From NCBI RefSeq assembly GCF_049056525.1, contig NZ_JBHUPT010000034.1, positions 130,630 through 194,629 on the forward strand: DNA of 64,000 nucleotides, in the 5' to 3' direction. Every line of letters begins with the position of its first letter. Position 1 is the first letter of the stretch. The DNA comes from Leisingera coralii. GTDB taxonomy: Bacteria; Pseudomonadota; Alphaproteobacteria; Rhodobacterales; Rhodobacteraceae. Of the stretch, positions 62,103-64,000 are shown one piece after another. The position numbers and the translations under genes are program-made. The notes under the pieces were generated by a model, which saw only the letters and a program-made list of their open reading frames with translations, had not been told where the DNA came from and searched no databases.

Positions 62103-63020
62103 TCAAGCGGCGGCTCCTTCTTGCTGCTCGGGTTCCTTCTGCTGAAGACTGTGCAGGTAGTCTGCTGCCTTCTGGGCGTAGGCAGCGGCGGAAAAGATCG
62201 CCCGCTTGTCTTCCTTCAAAACCTTGAGCCAGCTCTGGATGTAAGCGGCATGGTCAGCGCCCGGCTCGGGCGTCAGGCGCAGATCGGCACAAAGGAAGGC
62301 TGCGCCAAGTTCTGCGACCAGTTCCTCACGGGCATAGCCTTCATCGCGCTTCACTCCCCCTTGGTTCTTCCGGCCAAGATCGCGGTCAAGGCGCGTTTTA
62401 TGCTTCGTCCAGTGGGTCAGCTCGTGTGCCAAGGTTGCATAGTAGGCTTCGGGACTGCGGAAGCATTCAAAGGGTGGCATCTGCACATGATCGCTGGCAC
62501 CGGCATAGAATGCCCTGTTGCCACCATGCCGGACATCGGCACCGGTTGCGGCAAAGAACGTATCCGCATGCTCGATCCGTTCGGCGGGGTCAATGATCGG
62601 CTCGGGCCTAACATGAAAATGCTCAGGCAAGCCGTCGATCTGATCGACGTTGAAGACTGTGTAGGCCTTCATGAACGGGATGGTGCGCTCTTGCTCGCTG
62701 CCATCGTCCTGTTCTTCCGTCTTGGTGATGGTGTTCGCATAGACGACAGGATTGCCGCGCTCGCCCTTGCGGACATGCGCGCCGAGTTCCTTGGCTTGCT
62801 TGAACGTCATCCAGTACGGAGAGCAATAGCCGCTCTCCAGCGCCGCGCCCCACAGCATCAGCACGTTGATGCCGCTATAGGCAACGCCGTTATGGCGCAG
62901 CGGTTTGACAATCCGCCCGTCCATGTTGCCAGCACTCCATGGCTTCAGCCATGTGAGTTCGCCCTTCTCAAGGTCGGCCACGATCTTGTCGGTTACTTTC
63001 TGATAAATGTCCTGTTTCAT
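62103..63020 (-). CDS. ardC: ArdC-like antirestriction protein (zincin)
   Basis: A 305-residue protein starting at ATG 63020, with AAAGGAG upstream. The N-terminal DUF1738/ArdC ssDNA-binding region reads QKVTDKIVADLEKGELTWLK with GRPLRHNG-like IVKPLRHNGVAYSGINVL. The C-terminal zincin domain has the metal site THELTHWTKHKTRLDRDLG and EELVAELGAAFL. Conjugative elements use ArdC to protect incoming single strands from host restriction. This fits the relaxase-bearing region. Length is normal. Confidence 0.88.
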   Translation of the reverse strand: MKQDIYQKVTDKIVADLEKGELTWLKPWSAGNMDGRIVKPLRHNGVAYSGINVLMLWGAALESGYCSPYWMTFKQAKELGAHVRKGERGNPVVYANTITKTEEQDDGSEQERTIPFMKAYTVFNVDQIDGLPEHFHVRPEPIIDPAERIEHADTFFAATGADVRHGGNRAFYAGASDHVQMPPFECFRSPEAYYATLAHELTHWTKHKTRLDRDLGRKNQGGVKRDEGYAREELVAELGAAFLCADLRLTPEPGADHAAYIQSWLKVLKEDKRAIFSAAAYAQKAADYLHSLQQKEPEQQEGAAA

Positions 63021-63500
63021 TTCTTTTTCTCCTTTCAAAGCCGGTTGCGCATGCAACCGGACTAGGCCCGCGCCAATGAGCGGGGGGAGAACGTCACAGA
63101 CCGCAGACAGCGGAGGGGGATCGCCCGTCCTGCACGACCAGCGGGAGGAAGGACGGGGACACCGCTGGTTGCGCCCGTAGCAAGTGCGAAGGGCTTGGTC
63201 TTGACGGAGGATGGGGCCGCAGGCCCCAAAACAGGAAAAGGGTCAGCCCGTCAGGGCTGGCATCTGGTCATGCGCAAGGGAAGGAAGCCGAATGGCCGAG
63301 ACCGCATCAGCGGGCTCGGTTCACGACAGCCCGGCCCGCAGGGTGCGCTATGAGCGTTGACTCGCGTTCAAAAATACGTGGACAATTTTGATGAGCCATG
63401 TTCACTGAGGGTCGGACAATCGCTAAAGTTGTTAGACAGTTAAAAGCCTTGCGCACTGTTGATCGTGTGCGCCTTTACAAAAAGGAACGGTACAAGGAAG
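63021..63500. other. Structured non-coding region upstream of ardC (candidate RNA, oriT or regulatory DNA)
   Basis: About 480 bases with no credible gene. Between 63137 and 63333 there are several perfect inverted repeats: ACCAGCGG/CCGCTGGT (63137-63169), GGGGCC-GCA-GGCCCC (63213-63227), CAGCCC-GTCA-GGGCTG (63244-63259) and CGGGCT/AGCCCG (63311-63333). The sequence is GC-rich until about 63360, then turns AT-rich towards the right-edge gene. A further hairpin GCGCAC/GTGCGC is at 63451-63472. Structured leader RNA for ardC is one possibility. Confidence 0.45.
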
Positions 63501-64000
63501 TTGAGTGAAGCTACGGTAGTTCCAAAGGTGAAAGGAAGTGCAGCGGGTCAGTATCTTGGGTTCGCTCTGCAGCCGGTACGACTCTTCTATCATCTCTTGA
63601 CTTGCCCGTCCGAGGCTTCGGTGGGGCTTGAGTATGTTGATGATGTTTCGGTCCACCTGGGTGATGATGTGGTATTCGCTGAACAGTGTAAAAGCTACCT
63701 AACAGGCAATCCGATTTCGAATTGGTCGACGGTATTCTGGAAGACGCTTGCAAACTGGATGGACAATGTTGAAACCGGCGTTTTTGAGCTGGAGAAGACA
63801 CGTTTTCAAATGTACGTGGTTCCAAAGAAAAGCCCCGGATTTGCTTCTCACTTCAGCGAAATTACAACCGATGAAGAGATCGACGCGGCGCTTGAGGATG
63901 TAAGGAAGAAGCGTAAGCGCCTAAGTGATCCTCCCCCAGTGAAGTGGTCCGCCGTTATGTTTAGGAAAACGGAGGATCAGAATGGGAACGAAGCGGCACA
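63501..64000 (+). CDS. N-terminus of a Cap4/DUF4297-like defence nuclease (cut by window edge)
   Basis: The frame is open from 63444 to the window end. TTG 63501 is a possible start; GTG 63465 or GTG 63531 are alternatives, and none has an ideal ribosome site. About 166 residues are visible. AAGQYLGFALQPVRLFYHLL is followed by SVGLEYVDDVSVHLGDDVVF and AEQCKSYLTGN. The E-x-x-D-D...EQxK arrangement (Glu44, Asp47, Asp48, Glu61, Lys64) fits the restriction-endonuclease fold of dsDNA nucleases such as Cap4 and DUF4297 effectors. The composition is AT-rich. A C-terminal sensor domain would lie beyond the window. Confidence 0.5.
   Translation, partial: MSEATVVPKVKGSAAGQYLGFALQPVRLFYHLLTCPSEASVGLEYVDDVSVHLGDDVVFAEQCKSYLTGNPISNWSTVFWKTLANWMDNVETGVFELEKTRFQMYVVPKKSPGFASHFSEITTDEEIDAALEDVRKKRKRLSDPPPVKWSAVMFRKTEDQNGNEAA

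Larger units (their letters stand above)
57466..63360. mobile_element. Mobilisable/integrative element segment (boundaries not defined)
   Basis: From 57466 on, the genes are of plasmid or ICE type: a MobC-like protein, a relaxase, a repeat protein, an H-NS-like protein, an ArdC-like antirestriction protein and a structured non-coding stretch. No integrase, transposase or attachment repeats are visible, and the element may continue past 64000. It could be an integrative mobilisable element or the edge of an integrated plasmid. End points given are only where mobile-type genes begin and where the AT-richer right-hand segment starts. Confidence 0.55.

Overview
The window reads as one contiguous piece of a Rhodobacteraceae (Roseobacter-group) chromosome, most likely Leisingera or Phaeobacter. 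This rests on dense GC-rich genes, a GAAC-N7-GAAC type LexA box before recA, the iscR/suf gene order with a cysteine-triad-less IscR, a CckA-type hybrid kinase and, most tellingly, a tmpA/tmpB phosphonate-oxygenase pair of the kind characterised in Leisingera caerulea. Taxonomy is inferred from gene content, not from rRNA, because no rRNA gene is present.

Layout. 1-5.2 kb: the edge of an acyl-CoA synthetase gene, an XRE-cupin regulator, an arsenic operon (ArsR-ArsC fusion, second ArsC, aquaporin) and an orphan peptide-binding protein. 5.2-16.3 kb: a candidate small RNA, 3-hydroxybutyrate dehydrogenase plus patatin, DUF502, psuK-psuG (pseudouridine breakdown), a DUF4198/HupE-like divergent pair with overlapping start codons, a ThiE-like protein, TrmJ-like methyltransferase, heme A synthase and an M32 carboxypeptidase. 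16.3-31 kb: gyrA, usg, a radical SAM protein, zwf-pgl-pgi, tRNA-Gly(CCC), a RACo-type corrinoid-activator homologue, a CoA-transferase and guaB. 31-45 kb: an RsmB-like methyltransferase, cckA, a sulfotransferase, recA, alaS, typA, an SMR efflux protein, a glutamine amidotransferase, and a duplicated HD-domain protein with an alpha/beta hydrolase.

45.4-53.5 kb is the complete Fe-S assembly locus: iscR, an IscS/NifS-type desulfurase, sufB, a YbjQ-like gene, sufC, sufD, two membrane proteins and sufS, ending in a strong terminator. Two near-identical TTAGAA-N3-TTCTA sites, one on the iscR promoter and one inside the desulfurase gene, suggest IscR control at two points. 53.5-56.9 kb is a compact catabolic operon (tmpA, tmpB and an AllA-like third gene) with a divergent LysR regulator, predicted to turn 2-(trimethylammonio)ethylphosphonate into glycine betaine and phosphate. 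The role of the third gene is unknown.

From about 57.4 kb the character changes to accessory DNA: a MobC-like protein and relaxase, a repeat protein, an H-NS-like protein, an AT-richer SDR gene that seems to have displaced a neighbour's 3' end, an ArdC-like antirestriction protein and a structured non-coding stretch. At the right edge lies the start of an AT-richer gene whose N-terminus resembles Cap4/DUF4297-type antiphage nucleases; it is cut by the window. The right end is therefore probably a mobilisable or integrative element carrying a defence locus. Positions and motifs were read by eye; no computation or database search was run.
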